A program made the position numbers and the translations under genes. The notes under the pieces are model-generated. The model searched no databases and was not told the origin of the DNA. It worked only from the letters and a program-made list of their open reading frames with translations. This document shows positions 15,749 through 23,569 of a stretch of 39,397 nucleotides of DNA, piece after piece. This DNA is from Bacteroidota bacterium (GTDB lineage: Bacteria; Bacteroidota; Bacteroidia; Chitinophagales; Chitinophagaceae). Each line of letters starts with the position of its first letter. Within the stretch, counting starts at the first letter, position 1. Location of the stretch: NCBI GenBank assembly GCA_030706735.1, contig JAUZNZ010000037.1, positions 1-39,397 of the forward strand, written 5' to 3'.

Positions 15749-16150
15749 ATGAGACATGTAGTCTTAGTTTTATTTTTGTTATCGTTCTACGGCTGCGCTC
15801 GACCCATTAAAGAAAAACTATTTTCGAGCGATTTCATTAAGAATATAGACCGTATCAAAATATATAATAAAACCAGCAATAGATATATTGCTGATAGCCT
15901 CGTGATAAGAGGCAGCAGAATCCAGTCGATTCTAGCCGAGTTAAGTCATTTAAAGGACAGTAAGATCGATAACCTCAAGACCATGTCTGGCTTTTATGAC
16001 ATGTTCATAATTGGCAAAGACCGATCCGAGTATGAGATAGAAGTTGTTTACACTATTTATAATGGCATTGTTATAAGAGATCATTCGGGTAAAACGTACA
16101 AAGATGACGACTTGGAAGGCATAATCTTATATTATTTTAATGAACGTTGA
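15749..16150 (+). CDS. Small lipoprotein, immunity-like
   Basis: From the ATG at 15749 (MRHVVLVLFLLSFYGC) the protein has 133 residues, with a lipoprotein signal and Cys16 as lipidation site. An in-frame TTG-type start at 15713 would add a hydrophilic leader and is unlikely. The mature part (FIKNIDRIKIYNKTSNRYIADSL...) alternates polar and hydrophobic residues in a pattern expected of a small alpha/beta domain. No family was recognised. AT-rich composition, size and position after the toxin candidate suggest an envelope immunity protein. Confidence 0.6.
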   Translation: MRHVVLVLFLLSFYGCARPIKEKLFSSDFIKNIDRIKIYNKTSNRYIADSLVIRGSRIQSILAELSHLKDSKIDNLKTMSGFYDMFIIGKDRSEYEIEVVYTIYNGIVIRDHSGKTYKDDDLEGIILYYFNER

Positions 16151-16182
16151 GGTGCAACTATGAGCATAACAATATGGTCAAA

Positions 16183-16566
16183 ATGAAATGGGCGATTACC
16201 TTGGTTATTGGTGCAAATGAGACAATAGAATCTCGTTTTAAGGACATATTTGGCCTGCTTACTGCGGGACCGCAAGAATATACATTTCTAATTTCTGACA
16301 TTGAAGCATTTGGTGAGATGGGTGATCAGTTGAGTGAAAAAGCTAGTTTGAGAAGAGGTCCATTTTCTGTAAGTAAAGAAGAATTGCTGACTTTGATTAC
16401 TGAACAAGGTCAGATAATAGAACTCGATCTCGAACTGTTCAATGGCCACAATTTCGAAATAATTGTCAGGGAAGGCACTTTCTTCGACGTACTTGGAGAT
16501 TCAGAGTTTCCCCCGGAGAAAATTGGCGATTTTAGCGTACAAAATGTCAGGAATTTTGGCTATTGA
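16183..16566 (+). CDS. Cytosolic immunity-like protein
   Basis: The product is 127 residues and begins MKWAITLVIGANETIESRFK. An ATG nine bases upstream is possible, but the same ATGAAATGGGCGATT start recurs at 18238, which supports 16183. No signal peptide or membrane helix is seen. The sequence is acidic and alternates helix and strand (EELLTLITEQGQIIELDLELFNG). It resembles immunity proteins in size, charge and setting, but no family is recognised. The stop is one base before the next ATG, so the two genes are coupled. Confidence 0.6.
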   Translation: MKWAITLVIGANETIESRFKDIFGLLTAGPQEYTFLISDIEAFGEMGDQLSEKASLRRGPFSVSKEELLTLITEQGQIIELDLELFNGHNFEIIVREGTFFDVLGDSEFPPEKIGDFSVQNVRNFGY

Positions 16567-16567
16567 T

Positions 16568-17074
16568 ATGGTTCTAAGCGACCGAAGCGTCTTCCACTCC
16601 ATTTCACGCCATTGGTATTCCAATACGCTTGGTGAGGAAGGATATTCAGTACTTGCAAAAGAAATAAGAAATAGAATGATTGAATTAACGGACGTAGAAC
16701 TGTTTAAGGATTTGACCTTTATAGAGGAGGGCGGCGAGAACTATGACCTTCATAACGAATTTGAGTGTTTTAGTTTTATGTATGATCAAGAAAGTGAGAC
16801 TGTCAATATGGCTTTTAAGGAACGTAATAGTAAGTCTTTGGAGAGTGACAAAATCTGCATAATGTTTAAGGGCGTCAGTTTTTGTAAATTTGAACTTTCT
16901 CTTATTCGCTCAGAAGATTCTGCGACTATAAATAATTTTTATCGCGGGAGATTTGAGATGGATGGTAAGCTCTATGAAAAGTCTTCAGAAGGGGCGTCCT
17001 ATTTTTATATCGAATTTGAAACGGGCGATAAATTTGAATTTTTTGCAAAGAAGGCAATGCTGGTGGAGATTTGA
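16568..17074 (+). CDS. Cytosolic immunity-like protein, coupled to the preceding gene
   Basis: From the ATG at 16568 (MVLSDRSVFHSISRHWYSNT) the protein has 168 residues and starts one base after the previous stop. A longer form from 16544 or earlier would overlap that gene. It is acidic, with no signal peptide and with many beta-like segments in the second half (KICIMFKGVSFCKFELSLI, FYIEFETGDKFEFFAKKAML). It may form a complex with its partner. Family not recognised. It is part of the AT-rich island. Confidence 0.6.
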   Translation: MVLSDRSVFHSISRHWYSNTLGEEGYSVLAKEIRNRMIELTDVELFKDLTFIEEGGENYDLHNEFECFSFMYDQESETVNMAFKERNSKSLESDKICIMFKGVSFCKFELSLIRSEDSATINNFYRGRFEMDGKLYEKSSEGASYFYIEFETGDKFEFFAKKAMLVEI

Positions 17075-17226
17075 CTTTTGAGTAAATTTATGAGCGATTC
17101 CAAAATTTTCCTGACATTCTTATGTGCCTCAAGGCGTAGGCAATTATATCTCCATGCCTTCACGAGGACGACGCTTTTGACAAATGCAGTATTTACTAGA
17201 TTCTATGACAGCAAAGCCATCGCTTT

Positions 17227-17466
17227 TCAGCAGAAGAGCTTGATCTCAATCACGACGATGATAAACATAATACCTATTAGAAGTAGAATTCTGTGTGTAT
17301 ATTTAATATTGTTACTATAATCCTTTGCAAGTATAGAAGCAATGTCAGGGGTGAAGAAGTAACGCAAAGCTCTTAATAATTCCTTAAAAGTCTTAAACAG
17401 TAATCTGCAAAGCAGGGCTAGTATTGCTAGATCTCCTAGCAGAAGCAGAATTCCTTTTGGGCTCAT
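17227..17466 (-). CDS. Small membrane protein on the opposite strand of the island
   Basis: The product is 79 residues and has two transmembrane helices (about residues 5-25 and 57-78), separated by a basic region with RALRYFFTPDIASILAKDYSNN. On the minus strand GGAGGG lies about eight bases before the ATG at 17466, a good ribosome-binding site. It is the only minus-strand gene between 13.5 and 19.5 kb and is read toward the preceding genes. The function is unknown. An alternative reading on the plus strand over the same bases has no start or domain support. Confidence 0.6.
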   Translation of the reverse strand: MSPKGILLLLGDLAILALLCRLLFKTFKELLRALRYFFTPDIASILAKDYSNNIKYTHRILLLIGIMFIIVVIEIKLFC

Positions 17467-17582
17467 ATATTAATTCCCTCCTGGGAGTACTAAAATAGTT
17501 CAAAATAATTCATTATAAGTTCAAAGATCAGTGAATGGCGCGTATTGGTATAAAGGAGAGTTATAATAATAATCTTATTTAG

Positions 17583-18236
17583 ATGCTCATAAATGAATGT
17601 CGGAGCAAACTTTTGAAGAGCATGCAACATGCTTTCATGCAAATGGGCTTTGAATTAAAAGCGAATGCGCAGGCTTTTGAGAGGAGAGAAGGAAGTTGTA
17701 TTCAGACTTTCCATCTTCTTATTTTCAAAAAACCTGATGGGGTATATGTCGAACCATGGTGGTCTATTAAGTTTGGGGAAATACTGGATATATACCACAA
17801 AGTATCTACTAAAGAAAAGAAATATTTTAAGGATACCCCCGTCTTAGAAAATAGTCTAGGTAGGTTAATCGAATTTACTGATAATGGAATTGAGAGTGGA
17901 GGGAGCAAATCCATGCAGTATTTGATTGAAAACGATAAGGATATCGATATTTTGACAAATGTCATTCCAGCAAGATTTCAAGAATATGTTTTGCCGTACT
18001 TTAGCGCTAATAATTCGGTAGAGAAGGTTGATAAATTGCTTAATTCAAATCCCGGGCAGTTGTCCGTGCATTTTTGGTTGTATCCTATGAAGGCGATTAT
18101 GGGACTCATTGCCGCCAAACTTGTGAACAATCCCCAATATCCGGAGTTGGCAATTATCTATGAAGAAAAATTGAGGAATGCAAACCCCGTTTATAAAACT
18201 GAATTTGAAAGACTAGAATTGCTATTACGAGAGTAA
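17583..18236 (+). CDS. Cytosolic immunity-like protein, possibly DUF4304-like
   Basis: This 217-residue protein begins MLINECRSKLLKSMQHAFMQMGFELK. The N-terminal half has the pattern of a helix followed by F.R..G....FHLLIFKKPDGVYVEPWWSIKFGEI, which recalls DUF4304-like immunity proteins, but I cannot confirm this by eye. The C-terminal half is helical (NPVYKTEFERLELLLRE). No signal peptide is seen. It lies downstream of the minus-strand membrane gene, with its own upstream region of about 115 bases. It is AT-rich like the rest of the island. Confidence 0.65.
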   Translation: MLINECRSKLLKSMQHAFMQMGFELKANAQAFERREGSCIQTFHLLIFKKPDGVYVEPWWSIKFGEILDIYHKVSTKEKKYFKDTPVLENSLGRLIEFTDNGIESGGSKSMQYLIENDKDIDILTNVIPARFQEYVLPYFSANNSVEKVDKLLNSNPGQLSVHFWLYPMKAIMGLIAAKLVNNPQYPELAIIYEEKLRNANPVYKTEFERLELLLRE

Positions 18237-18237
18237 G

Positions 18238-18386
18238 ATGAAATGGGCGATTGCGTTGGGCATTTGTGGAATTAATATAATAAATGGGTTGACTATCTTT
18301 TTCCAATGAACAATAAGGCATTTATAAGAGATACTTTTAGAGAAAAGTGTGAATTGATTAAGGCTGAAGAGAATAACTTTGAGTGA
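18238..18386 (+). pseudogene. Remnants of immunity-like genes (two overlapping tiny frames)
   Basis: Frame one (18238-18309) reads MKWAIALGICGINIINGLT... and starts with the 15 bases ATGAAATGGGCGATT that also start the gene at 16183, followed by weaker similarity. Frame two (18306-18386) overlaps it as ATGA and encodes 26 residues (MNNKAFIRDTFREK...). Neither is long enough for a domain, and both look like debris of cassette turnover. Confidence 0.5.
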
Positions 18387-18431
18387 GCTTGACTGCATCT
18401 TGAATCAGACTTCGGAAGGCAAACTTCGAAT

Positions 18432-18947
18432 ATGAGATTTTTAATTGTTTCTTTGGTTGTTTTATTTCTGGTTGAGTCTTGCAAAGTGACGCCTGAATCG
18501 CAGGATAAGCCGGGTGTCTCCTTAATATGTATTCGAGGCTCACATGCCTTGTGGCTGAAAATAAATAACCCGTCAAGGAGCCGGATATTCGTCAAACAGG
18601 GCGATCAGAAAATGGGGGATCGCGGAGCCACAACAAGATACAGCAAAGACGGGAATACTATTACGCATTGGATTAATGCCGAGTATTTTGAAAAGGGAAG
18701 CACAAATGAGGCGCCGTTGAACGAATCCGGCCAGCCAATAAAGGAGAACCCTATGTGGTTGGCAATGTACCATGAGATTGGACATGGTTATATGAAGTCA
18801 GTACTTAGTTTGTCTGACAAGGAACAAGGTGGGCACACTGTAGACTTTGAAAATCTGATTAGAAATGCGAATTCTTTTGAAAAAAGAGCGTACGATGAAC
18901 CTCATCCGAAACCAACAACGCCATATCCTGATGATCCTGATAATTAA
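18432..18947 (+). CDS. Lipoprotein with M91-like zinc protease motif (toxin candidate)
   Basis: The product is 171 residues, with a lipoprotein signal (MRFLIVSLVVLFLVESC, Cys17). The motif HEIGH (His114, Glu115, His118) is a zincin active site. Further on, DFENLIRNANSFEKRAYDE includes Glu140-Asn-x-Ile-Arg, which resembles the third zinc-ligand region of the M91/NleD-like toxin proteases. That assignment is inference from motif spacing. Unlike classical effectors, it has no long carrier domain and is predicted to be anchored in the envelope. The next gene, seven bases later, encodes a secreted protein that may be its inhibitor. It could also be a stand-alone periplasmic protease. Confidence 0.65.
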   Translation: MRFLIVSLVVLFLVESCKVTPESQDKPGVSLICIRGSHALWLKINNPSRSRIFVKQGDQKMGDRGATTRYSKDGNTITHWINAEYFEKGSTNEAPLNESGQPIKENPMWLAMYHEIGHGYMKSVLSLSDKEQGGHTVDFENLIRNANSFEKRAYDEPHPKPTTPYPDDPDN

Positions 18948-18953
18948 TATTTT

Positions 18954-19490
18954 ATGAGATCACTTATTTTAGCAATCGTACTATTGCATCTTTGCTTATC
19001 GTGCATCGCCCAGACAAAGGATTCTTTGCTCGTTAGGATTTCAAGAATGAAAACGAAGGATACAAAACTCTTATTATATCAAGTTTATATGTTGAATGTC
19101 TCAGAGACACCAATATGCATATTGCATTCAGCCTACATCAGTTTGTTCGATAATCCACCCCAAAGACTGGCGGTATTCAAAAAGGATACCAATACTGAAT
19201 TATTTAGTTTGCTTTATACTGCTAGAGACACCATGAATGACTATGAGAATACAAACGACAATTATGAAGGAGAGCCAATTCTGCCAAGACAAGTAATTGA
19301 GTTTCGAATATTGATGCCTAACCAAATGGCCAAGAAAAAATACATACAATTTGATTATATGTATCTACCTGATTTTTGTTATAAATCTTTTGAAGAGGAG
19401 ATGTTTAAGAATCTCACCTTATGGCATAAAAAGTATGCAAAACTGATTATAAAAACAATACTGCCATCAAACTATCATAATCCTAATTAG
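18954..19490 (+). CDS. Secreted partner of the zincin lipoprotein (immunity candidate)
   Basis: This 178-residue protein has an N-terminal signal (MRSLILAIVLLHLCLSCIAQ). The mature part is rich in beta-like segments (KLLLYQVYMLNVSETPICIL) and ends in a lysine-rich tail. It starts only six bases after the stop of the zincin lipoprotein, so the two are probably co-translated and stable together. A secreted inhibitor would meet an envelope protease in the same compartment. Family not recognised. It is the last gene of the AT-rich island before the mob promoter. Confidence 0.65.
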   Translation: MRSLILAIVLLHLCLSCIAQTKDSLLVRISRMKTKDTKLLLYQVYMLNVSETPICILHSAYISLFDNPPQRLAVFKKDTNTELFSLLYTARDTMNDYENTNDNYEGEPILPRQVIEFRILMPNQMAKKKYIQFDYMYLPDFCYKSFEEEMFKNLTLWHKKYAKLIIKTILPSNYHNPN

Positions 19491-19513
19491 CAGGGTATCA
19501 ATATTTCATTTCC

Positions 19514-19556
19514 CGCCATTTGGCGTTTCCATCCTCAACATCTTGCCCTAACTTGC
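19514..19556 (+). promoter_or_regulatory. mob operon promoter with palindrome site 4
   Basis: CGCCATTTGGCG lies at 19514-19525. The box TAACTTGC (19549-19556) follows, and its last four bases are again 27 bases from the palindrome. The centre of the palindrome is then about 41-42 bases from the expected start, the position used by class II Crp/Fnr activators. Confidence 0.55.
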
Positions 19557-19564
19557 ATCTTACC

Positions 19565-19590
19565 CGGGCTCGCGCCACCTCCCGAGCCCG
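19565..19590. repeat. GC-rich inverted repeat in the mob leader, oriT candidate
   Basis: CGGGCTCG (19565-19572) and CGAGCCCG (19583-19590) form a perfect 8-bp inverted repeat around a 10-base loop. It lies directly upstream of the mobilisation genes, where oriT is usually found in such elements. No nic consensus could be assigned. Confidence 0.45.
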
Positions 19591-19661
19591 CCCGGCAGCC
19601 GCCCCCTCGGTCCCACGGCCCATTTGTTTGTGTGATTGAAATGATGCTAAAAGGATAAACA

Positions 19662-19988
19662 ATGATACCGTCTTACACGGGTATTTCCGTTAGGCTAACG
19701 CCCGCGCAATTCCAAAAATTCAAAGAGTGCGTAGCCGCATCCACCTGCCGAACCAATGCCGAATACGCTCGTAAATTGATTTTAGGCAAACCCGTCAGGG
19801 GACGCGTCTACAATGCCTCCCTCGACATCCTGATCGAAGAGCTCGTCGCCCTCCGCCGCGAACTCGCCACCCTCGCCGGCAACCCCGCACTTTCCCCGCA
19901 GGAGAAGGTTCACCTGAACAACACCCTCGCCCTCATCCAAAACAAGATCGACCAAATAGCAGACCGTGTTTGCAAGAGTAAACTATAA
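19662..19988 (+). CDS. mobA: MobA-like relaxosome accessory protein
   Basis: This 108-residue protein begins MIPSYTGISVRLTPAQFQKF. A strand followed by two helices (ISVRLTPAQFQKFKECVAAST.RTNAEYARKLILG) is the ribbon-helix-helix pattern of MobA/MobC-type accessory proteins, which bind oriT and recruit the relaxase. The second half is helical (IEELVALRRELATLAG), suited to dimerisation. AAAGGA precedes the ATG by six bases. It overlaps the relaxase frame by 23 bases, so the two are translationally coupled. Relaxosome function is family-based inference. Confidence 0.8.
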   Translation: MIPSYTGISVRLTPAQFQKFKECVAASTCRTNAEYARKLILGKPVRGRVYNASLDILIEELVALRRELATLAGNPALSPQEKVHLNNTLALIQNKIDQIADRVCKSKL

Positions 19989-21087
19989 CCGCAGCATTCG
20001 CCATACACTCGGGTACAACGAACGCAAGCTCCGGCAGGGCCAGGCCCAACGCCTGCTGGCAGCTAATTTTCTCAAAGACACGAACAACCTCACGCAGAAA
20101 GACATGCTCCGGCGCTTTCAGCGCTTGAATGGCCTGCATAGCGTCGCAAAGACCAATACCCTCCATATCTCCCTCAGCTTTCATCCCTCCGACCAGCTCG
20201 ACGACCGGCGCATGACTGATATCGCCCGCGCCTACATGCAGCGGCTTAACCTGGATAAACAGCCCTTCCTCGTCTACCGTCACCTGGACACCGGCCACCC
20301 CCACATGCACATCGTCAGCAACCTGATCCAGCCGGATGGCACGCGTATCGACCTGGGCCCAATCCTCCACTATCGTTCCAGGCAATGCGCAAAGGAACTG
20401 GAACAGGAGTTCTCCCTGTCCAGATTTCACAATCGGGATGACCCCCAAGCTCAAAAGCTGCAGCCCACCGCTCCGCATAAGGTGATCTACGGCGAACCCC
20501 ACAGAAAGGAGGCCATCAAAAACGTAGTAGACCACGTCATCGAAAAATACAAGTTTACCTCCCTCTCCGAATTTAATGCCGTCCTCGGCCTGTACAACGT
20601 AAAGGCCAAACCGGTCGGCGCCCGGCATGACCTCACCCAGGCGCAAGGCCTGGTCTACCATTCCCTCGATGAAAAAGGGCAGTATATTGGCCTTCCCTTC
20701 AAGGCCAGCTCATTTCCTTCACAGCCCACCATTAAGCGTCTGCAGCAGCAATTTGCCCTCCATGCGCAGGGGCAGCAGGACCAGCTGAACCAATTAAAGG
20801 CCTCCGTTGACTGGGCCCTGGCCGGCAAACCCGCGGACTGGGAGGCATTCAACAAGGCCCTGGCCAAAGAAAAGATCCATGCGGTGCCTGAGAAGGGTAG
20901 GCGAGGGGTCTGGCAAGGCTTGAATTACGTAGACACCCGGTCACGCCTCGCGGTTAGCGGCGAAAGCCTCGGCGATCGCTATACGCTCGACGCGATCAGG
21001 GCCCGTCTTGACCAGAACCAGCAGCTTAACCTCGAGCAGTCGCAAACACAACATCTTCGGCAAGGACTTAAATCAGGGATTCAATGA
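19966..21087 (+). CDS. mobB: MobB-type relaxase (relaxase/mobilisation nuclease domain)
   Basis: This 373-residue protein starts at a GTG inside the end of the preceding gene. The N-terminus MFARVNYNRSIRHTLGYNERK carries the presumed catalytic Tyr17. The metal-binding motif HLDTGHPHMHIV places His106, His111, His113 and His115 in the classic HxDxxHPHxH arrangement of relaxases. The rest is helical and includes QGLVYHSLDEKGQYIG. Relaxases nick oriT and stay bound to the transferred strand. Length is normal and the motif is intact, so it is probably active. The stop overlaps the coupling-protein start as ATGA. Confidence 0.92.
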   Translation: MFARVNYNRSIRHTLGYNERKLRQGQAQRLLAANFLKDTNNLTQKDMLRRFQRLNGLHSVAKTNTLHISLSFHPSDQLDDRRMTDIARAYMQRLNLDKQPFLVYRHLDTGHPHMHIVSNLIQPDGTRIDLGPILHYRSRQCAKELEQEFSLSRFHNRDDPQAQKLQPTAPHKVIYGEPHRKEAIKNVVDHVIEKYKFTSLSEFNAVLGLYNVKAKPVGARHDLTQAQGLVYHSLDEKGQYIGLPFKASSFPSQPTIKRLQQQFALHAQGQQDQLNQLKASVDWALAGKPADWEAFNKALAKEKIHAVPEKGRRGVWQGLNYVDTRSRLAVSGESLGDRYTLDAIRARLDQNQQLNLEQSQTQHLRQGLKSGIQ

Positions 21088-23063
21088 ACGAGCAGCACCC
21101 GGATCAATCCGCAACGCAAAATTATTCCACGATCGCCCTCGCCGGGGCGCTTTCTCTCCTGTTCTTCCATTTCTACCGCTGCTGCCCCGTCTTACATGAC
21201 TATGCCCGGGCCGACAAAGCATTGAGCATGCTCGATGGCATACTCACGCGCTTTGCCAAAGGGCCTTTATTTACCAAAATATTGGTTACCAAGCTCCTCG
21301 TTCTCGGCCTCCTGCTCCTCCACCTCGCACTCAGCAAGCGCAACCGCGACCCCGGGCCTGAACGCGGCCACCCCATGTACTCCAGCCTCGTCGGTTCGTT
21401 CTTATTCTTTGCATCGGGTTGGATTTTCGATGGCGCCGCTCCTGCCGATACCGAAACCCAATGGACCTATATCGCCCTTTGCATGGCTGGCTTCTTCATT
21501 TCCTGGTACGCGTTGGAGAACTGGGTCGTTCTCGCCTGGAGCCGCTTGATCAACCGCGATGTGTTCAACCGGGAGGGTTCTAGTTTCCCACAGGAGCGGC
21601 GCCTGATACCCACGTCCTATTCCGTCAACCTTCCAACCCGCTTTTTCTGGCAGGGGCGCACAAGAGCCGGGTGGATCAATTTCATCAACATGCGCCGCGG
21701 CCTCCTGGTCATGGGGTCCCCCGGGTCAGGCAAGACCCGCTTTGTCATCCGGGGCGTCATCCGTCAGCTGATCCGCAAAGGGTTCCCCATGTTTGTCTAC
21801 GATTTCAAATATCCCGAACTGACCCGCCTGGCCCATGATCAGTTCATGGCGCATAAGCACAAGTTTCCGCCAGGAACCCGCTTTTGGATCATCAATTTCA
21901 GTGACCTATCCCGGACGCACCGCTGCAATGCGATCGATCCCCGCAACCTGGACAGCATGACTGCCGCGCTCGACGTCAGTCGCACACTCCTCCTCAGCAT
22001 GAACCGCACCTGGGTGAACAGGCAGGGCGATTTTTGGGTCGAGTCGCCGATGAATTTCCTGGCGTCCATCATTTGGTTCCTTCGGAAAGTGGAAGACGGC
22101 CGTTACTGCACCCTGCCACACGCCATAGAAATCGCGAACGCACCCTATGAACAGCTCTTTGCCGTTCTCGGCACCCAACCGGAGGTCGAAGGGGCCCTGA
22201 ACCAGTTCAGGCAGGCCCTGGACAGCAAGAATTTCGAACTGCTCGACAGCCAGGCGGCTTCGGTCCGGACGCCATTGGCGCGCCTGGCTTCTCCCGATTT
22301 CTATTATATTTTGTCCGGCAACGACGTTCAGCTGGATATCAACAACCCCGCCGCCCCCGCCATTTTCTGTCTGGGAGGGAACGCCGAAAAGCAGGAGGCC
22401 CTGGCGCCGGTGCTTTCGCTCTATATCGACAGGTTATGCCGGTCGATCAATAAGCCGGGCGGCCATCCCTCTGCGGTGATCTGCGACGAGTTCGCTACGG
22501 TCAGGTCGCCGGCCCTGATCACCACCCTGGCTACCGGCCGGTCCAATAATATCGCCACCACCATCGCCTTCCAGGACATCAGCCAGCTGAAGATGAGCTA
22601 TTCTACGCAGGAGGCCGACACCCTGGTCAACATGGCGGGTAATATCATTTGCGGACAGGCCCATGGTGAAACGGCCAAACGCCTCAGCGACCGCTTCCTG
22701 CAGACCCTGCAAAAGCACATATCGACGACTTACCATAGCCGTGAGACCTCGGTCAATGAATCAGAGCGTCCCGGTACGACCATCCTGCCGGCCACCCTCT
22801 CCAACCTGTCTTCCGGTGAATTTGTCGGCATCGTCGCGGACGACCCCGATTGCCCCATCGACCTCAAAGCCTTTCACGGCCATATCATTGGCGACGAAAA
22901 GGCGTTAAAAAAAGAAGACGCGGCCTCCATCCCCCTCCCGCTGGTAAACAGGGCCACGCCCGAAGACGTGACGGCCAATTTCCACCGTATCCGCCAGGAG
23001 GTCCGCGACCTGATGAAAGGCATCATCTCCCGCCTGGCTAGCGACCCCGAATTCTCCGGCTAA
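21084..23063 (+). CDS. mobC: MobC/VirD4-type coupling protein (T4CP)
   Basis: This 659-residue inner-membrane ATPase links the relaxosome to the mating channel. Three or four N-terminal membrane helices lie at about residues 15-30, 65-85, 104-120 and 128-150. Walker A is GSPGSGKT at 211-218 (Lys217) and Walker B is AVICDEF with Asp468 and Glu469. A Gln-rich motif FQDISQLK follows near residue 495, as in TraG/VirD4 proteins. It begins inside the relaxase stop (ATGA), so the mob genes form one operon. The gene is intact. It is the last recognisable transfer gene. Confidence 0.94.
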   Translation: MNEQHPDQSATQNYSTIALAGALSLLFFHFYRCCPVLHDYARADKALSMLDGILTRFAKGPLFTKILVTKLLVLGLLLLHLALSKRNRDPGPERGHPMYSSLVGSFLFFASGWIFDGAAPADTETQWTYIALCMAGFFISWYALENWVVLAWSRLINRDVFNREGSSFPQERRLIPTSYSVNLPTRFFWQGRTRAGWINFINMRRGLLVMGSPGSGKTRFVIRGVIRQLIRKGFPMFVYDFKYPELTRLAHDQFMAHKHKFPPGTRFWIINFSDLSRTHRCNAIDPRNLDSMTAALDVSRTLLLSMNRTWVNRQGDFWVESPMNFLASIIWFLRKVEDGRYCTLPHAIEIANAPYEQLFAVLGTQPEVEGALNQFRQALDSKNFELLDSQAASVRTPLARLASPDFYYILSGNDVQLDINNPAAPAIFCLGGNAEKQEALAPVLSLYIDRLCRSINKPGGHPSAVICDEFATVRSPALITTLATGRSNNIATTIAFQDISQLKMSYSTQEADTLVNMAGNIICGQAHGETAKRLSDRFLQTLQKHISTTYHSRETSVNESERPGTTILPATLSNLSSGEFVGIVADDPDCPIDLKAFHGHIIGDEKALKKEDAASIPLPLVNRATPEDVTANFHRIRQEVRDLMKGIISRLASDPEFSG

Positions 23064-23125
23064 CTCATTATTGCATTAAGTTTGTTCCTATTTTCGTGGA
23101 TCATTCACCGCTATAAGCGAATCGC

Positions 23126-23548
23126 ATGAACGTACAAGAACAGATCACAGACTATATCGCCGACCAACCCGAACCAAAGCGCAGCGAGTTGCAAGAGCTG
23201 CACCAGCGCATACTCCGGGTCTTACCCGGTTGTAGATTATGGTTCGACAACGGCAAGAACAGCGAAAACAAAACGGTGAGCAACCCCACCATTGGCTATG
23301 GGTTTTACACCATAAAATATGCGGACGGAAAGACCAGAGATTTCTTTCAAATCGGCTTGAGCGCAAACACAACCGGGATCTCCGTTTACATCCTGGGTCT
23401 CAAGGACAAGACATACCTGGCCAAAACCTATGGGGAAAAGCTCGGCAAGGCGAGCGTGACGGGGTATTGCATCAAGTTCAAAACGCTAAAGGACATTAAC
23501 ATCGATATACTGGAGGCGGCTATTCGATACGGAGGTCAGGATCATTAA
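23126..23548 (+). CDS. DUF1801 domain protein
   Basis: This 140-residue cytosolic protein begins MNVQEQITDYIADQPEPKRSEL. The N-terminal pattern of a helix with PKRSELQELHQRIL..LPGCRLWFDNGKN and the later TIGYGFYTIKYADGKTRDFFQIGLS fit the DUF1801/YdhG-like alpha+beta fold, whose function is unknown. It starts 62 bases after the coupling-protein stop, on the same strand. It may be chromosomal or the last gene of the element. The next gene follows by 21 bases. Confidence 0.75.
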   Translation: MNVQEQITDYIADQPEPKRSELQELHQRILRVLPGCRLWFDNGKNSENKTVSNPTIGYGFYTIKYADGKTRDFFQIGLSANTTGISVYILGLKDKTYLAKTYGEKLGKASVTGYCIKFKTLKDINIDILEAAIRYGGQDH

Positions 23549-23569
23549 TCTTTCAAAAATTAGGAAAAT

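Noticed and set aside
17078-17320. 80-residue plus-strand frame
   Set aside because: It starts with TTG and lies antisense to the well-supported membrane gene. The protein looks like random AT-rich translation.
19933-20661. 242-residue minus-strand frame over the relaxase
   Set aside because: It is the antisense shadow of the relaxase, which has an intact HxDxxHPHxH motif.
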